This document shows, in pieces, positions 4,878 to 6,653 of a DNA stretch of 6,653 nt. This DNA comes from Desulfobacterales bacterium (GTDB lineage Bacteria > Desulfobacterota > Desulfobacteria > Desulfobacterales > 4be13), in contig JAOZLU010000050.1 of NCBI GenBank assembly GCA_029934695.1, positions 13,371-20,023 of the forward strand, in the 5' to 3' direction. Numbering within the stretch: position 1 is the stretch's first letter; each line of letters starts with the position of its first letter. The notes beneath the pieces were generated by a model. That model searched no databases. It worked only from the letters and a program-made list of their open reading frames with translations, and was not told the DNA's origin. Both the position numbers and the translations under genes were made by a program.

Positions 4878-6607
4878 AACCTTATTTTGAGAAAATGACA
4901 GAATTTGGCCGTGAACTTACTGAGGGTCAAATCAAAAGCACCGAAGAAAATGTTAAAAATATCAAAGAGGTGGAAGCCGGGATAAGGGCGGAGGTTGAAA
5001 AGGTCAAAAACGCGGGGATGCCTGAAGAGAAGGTCAATGCAAGGGGGCAGATGACAATATGGCAGCGACTCAGATATCTGGTTGATCCGGGAACCTGGTG
5101 CCCGTTGCATACCATTTATAATCCCGAAGATAATCCCGAGGGAACAAACAATGTGATTGACGGTCTGGGCAAAATTTCTGGCAAATGGGCGGTGATCATC
5201 GGTTTTGACAACAAGGTTGTGGCTGGGGCCTGGCTTCCCGGACAGTATGAAAATATTCTGATGGCAACGGATCTTTCAAAACGCATGAACATCCCCCTGG
5301 TATGGCTTGTCAATTGCAGCGGGGTCCAACTGACGACACAGGAAAAATTTTACGGTGCCCGCCGCGGGGGAGGCACCACATTCTTCAGACATGCCGAGCT
5401 TCAGACCATGGGGATTCCGATACTTGCCGGTATTTATGGCACTAATCCCGCTGGCGGGGGATATCAGGGGATCAGCCCCACCGTCCTTTTTGCCCACAAA
5501 AACTGTAATATTGCCGTGGGCGGCGGCGGTATTATGAGCGGCATGTCACCCAAGGGACATTTTGATGTCGATGGAGCGGAATCGCTTATCGAAGCGGCAA
5601 AACAGTTTAAAGCCGAACCCCCGGGTTCCGTAAAGATTCATTATGATTCAACCGGCTTTTTCAGGTATGTTTATGAGGAAGAGACAGGTCTGCTGGACGG
5701 ACTGAAAGATTATATGAAGGATATGCCCGCGTATCATCCAAAATTTTTCCGCGTGGCTGAACCCAAACCCCCGAGATTTTCCTCAGATGATCTTTACCGG
5801 CTGATACCTTTCAATCAGAAGCAGATGTACAATTTTGACGAGGTGCTGTCGCGCCTTGTGGATGGCAGCGAACACATGGAGTTTCATCCTGATCGCGGGC
5901 CTGAGATTTATACTGGCCTGTGCAAAATTGACGGATTCCTTGTGGGCTGTATCGGCAACCGCCAAGGCTTTCTGGGTGAGGATTATCCTGAATACGCGGA
6001 CTACCCGGGGATCGGCGGGAAGCTTTACCGGCAGGGGCTGATAAAGATGAGCGAATTCGTTACCCTCTGCGGTCGGGACAGGATACCGGTGGTATGGTTT
6101 CAGGATACCAGCGGGATTGACGTGGGGGATATCGCTGAAAAGGCCGAACTGCTTGGGTTGGGACAATCTCTGATATATTCGATCCAGCAGACGGGTGTTC
6201 CCATGATGCTGCTTCTTCTGAGAAAGGGAACAGCGGCTGCCCACTATGTCATGGGCGGGCCTGTGGCCAACAGGCACAATGCTTTTACTCTGGGAATTCC
6301 GACTTCCGAAATATATGTGATGCATGGCGAGACTGCCGCTGCCGCAACCTATTCCCGCAGACTGGTGAAAGAAAAGAACGCCGGGAATCCTCTGGAACCG
6401 GTGATTGACAAGATGAACCAGTTGGCTCAGGAATATCATGACAACTCAAGGCCCACTTACTGTGCAAAGCATGGATTGGTGGATGAAGTGGTGCCGATGG
6501 GCGAAATCAGGAAATATCTGATGGCCTTTGCAGGGACGGCTTATCAGAATCCCAAATCCATCTGCGCCCATCATCAGATGATACTGCCTCGGATCATCAG
6601 GGGATAG
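4874..6607 (+). CDS. gcdA: Glutaconyl-CoA decarboxylase alpha subunit (carboxyltransferase)
   Basis: A 577-aa carboxyltransferase that moves CO2 from (E)-glutaconyl-CoA to the biotin of GcdC, giving crotonyl-CoA; membrane GcdB then releases CO2 while pumping Na+. It acts in glutamate, glutarate or aromatic-acid fermentation and degradation. Two crotonase-like halves are visible. The first (about 55-300) carries GARRGGGTTFFRHAEL (161-176), GIYGTNPAGGGYQGISP (186-202) and VGGGGIMSGMSPKGH (215-229). The second (about 310-565) carries GIGGKLYRQGL (379-389), QDTSGIDVGDIAEKAELLGL (410-429) and RKGTAAAHYVMGGP (450-463), and the protein ends near HQMILPR. Length and motifs match the Acidaminococcus GcdA (about 587 aa); the C-terminus is a few residues shorter. 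The glycine-rich loops should form the oxyanion holes. The ATG at 4874 has GGGAG 6 nt upstream. It is intact. No gcdB, gcdC or gcdD lies in the window. A related acyl-CoA carboxyltransferase is the alternative, less likely. Confidence 0.95.
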   Translation: MKPYFEKMTEFGRELTEGQIKSTEENVKNIKEVEAGIRAEVEKVKNAGMPEEKVNARGQMTIWQRLRYLVDPGTWCPLHTIYNPEDNPEGTNNVIDGLGKISGKWAVIIGFDNKVVAGAWLPGQYENILMATDLSKRMNIPLVWLVNCSGVQLTTQEKFYGARRGGGTTFFRHAELQTMGIPILAGIYGTNPAGGGYQGISPTVLFAHKNCNIAVGGGGIMSGMSPKGHFDVDGAESLIEAAKQFKAEPPGSVKIHYDSTGFFRYVYEEETGLLDGLKDYMKDMPAYHPKFFRVAEPKPPRFSSDDLYRLIPFNQKQMYNFDEVLSRLVDGSEHMEFHPDRGPEIYTGLCKIDGFLVGCIGNRQGFLGEDYPEYADYPGIGGKLYRQGLIKMSEFVTLCGRDRIPVVWFQDTSGIDVGDIAEKAELLGLGQSLIYSIQQTGVPMMLLLLRKGTAAAHYVMGGPVANRHNAFTLGIPTSEIYVMHGETAAAATYSRRLVKEKNAGNPLEPVIDKMNQLAQEYHDNSRPTYCAKHGLVDEVVPMGEIRKYLMAFAGTAYQNPKSICAHHQMILPRIIRG

Positions 6608-6620
6608 AGGACGTGAAACA

Positions 6621-6652
6621 TTGCGGACGGGGTTGCAAACCCCGTCCGGCAA
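6621..6652 (+). terminator. Strong GC-rich hairpin after gcdA
   Basis: GGACGGGGTT (6625-6634) pairs exactly with AACCCCGTCC (6638-6647) across a 3-nt loop, and outer TTGC/GCAA extends the stem to 14 bp with one bulged G. It starts 13 nt after the gcdA stop. No T-run is seen before the window ends, so it may be a weak or Rho-assisted terminator, an mRNA-stabilising end, or a dispersed REP-like repeat. Confidence 0.5.
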
Positions 6653-6653
6653 C

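Noticed and set aside
5783..6439. 218-codon minus-strand ORF inside gcdA
   Set aside because: Lies wholly within the strongly conserved gcdA frame; a mirror frame of GC-biased third positions, with a His/Pro/Arg-rich product.

Overview
The window looks like chromosome of an anaerobic, probably sulfate-reducing or syntrophic Desulfobacterota-type bacterium. This rests on a GcdA-type glutaconyl-CoA decarboxylase alpha subunit (anaerobic glutarate, glutamate or aromatic-acid breakdown), moderate-GC genes separated by long AT-rich spacers, and TPR-rich signalling genes. The taxon is an inference; no rRNA or tRNA is present.

Layout. Positions 1-599 are mostly non-coding. They hold an open frame running off the left edge on the minus strand (partial, weak), a doubtful 69-codon minus-strand ORF, a repeated AATATTGGA-type motif on both strands, and a perfect tandem duplication of the ribosome-binding site just before the first solid gene. 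Positions 600-3348 are a two-gene plus-strand operon. The first gene is a 429-aa AAA+/STAND-like P-loop ATPase. The second starts at a TTG codon inside the end of the first and encodes a 491-aa protein with an N-terminal alpha/beta domain followed by seven 40-residue TPRs. Positions 3326-4129 (minus) are a PP2C-family Ser/Thr phosphatase that converges on the TPR gene, with 23 bp of overlapping coding ends. Positions 4130-4873 are a 744-bp spacer rich in inverted repeats, with a REP-like palindrome, candidate promoters, heptanucleotide repeats and a possible 27-codon leader ORF. Positions 4874-6607 are gcdA, followed after 13 nt by a strong GC-rich hairpin.

How the genes may work together. 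The ATPase and TPR protein are almost certainly co-translated and probably form one machine: an ATP-driven switch plus a TPR scaffold or sensor. I know of similar ATPase/TPR pairs by sequence only and know of no assigned function for them. The phosphatase could act on the same signalling route, but convergent placement is the only evidence. gcdA is metabolic and unrelated; no genes for its GcdB, GcdC or GcdD partners lie in the window.

Most worth following: the ATPase/TPR pair as a possible undescribed signalling or conflict system; the duplicated ribosome-binding site controlling it; a 32-residue internal duplication in the phosphatase; and the leader ORF whose stop overlaps the gcdA start as ATGA.
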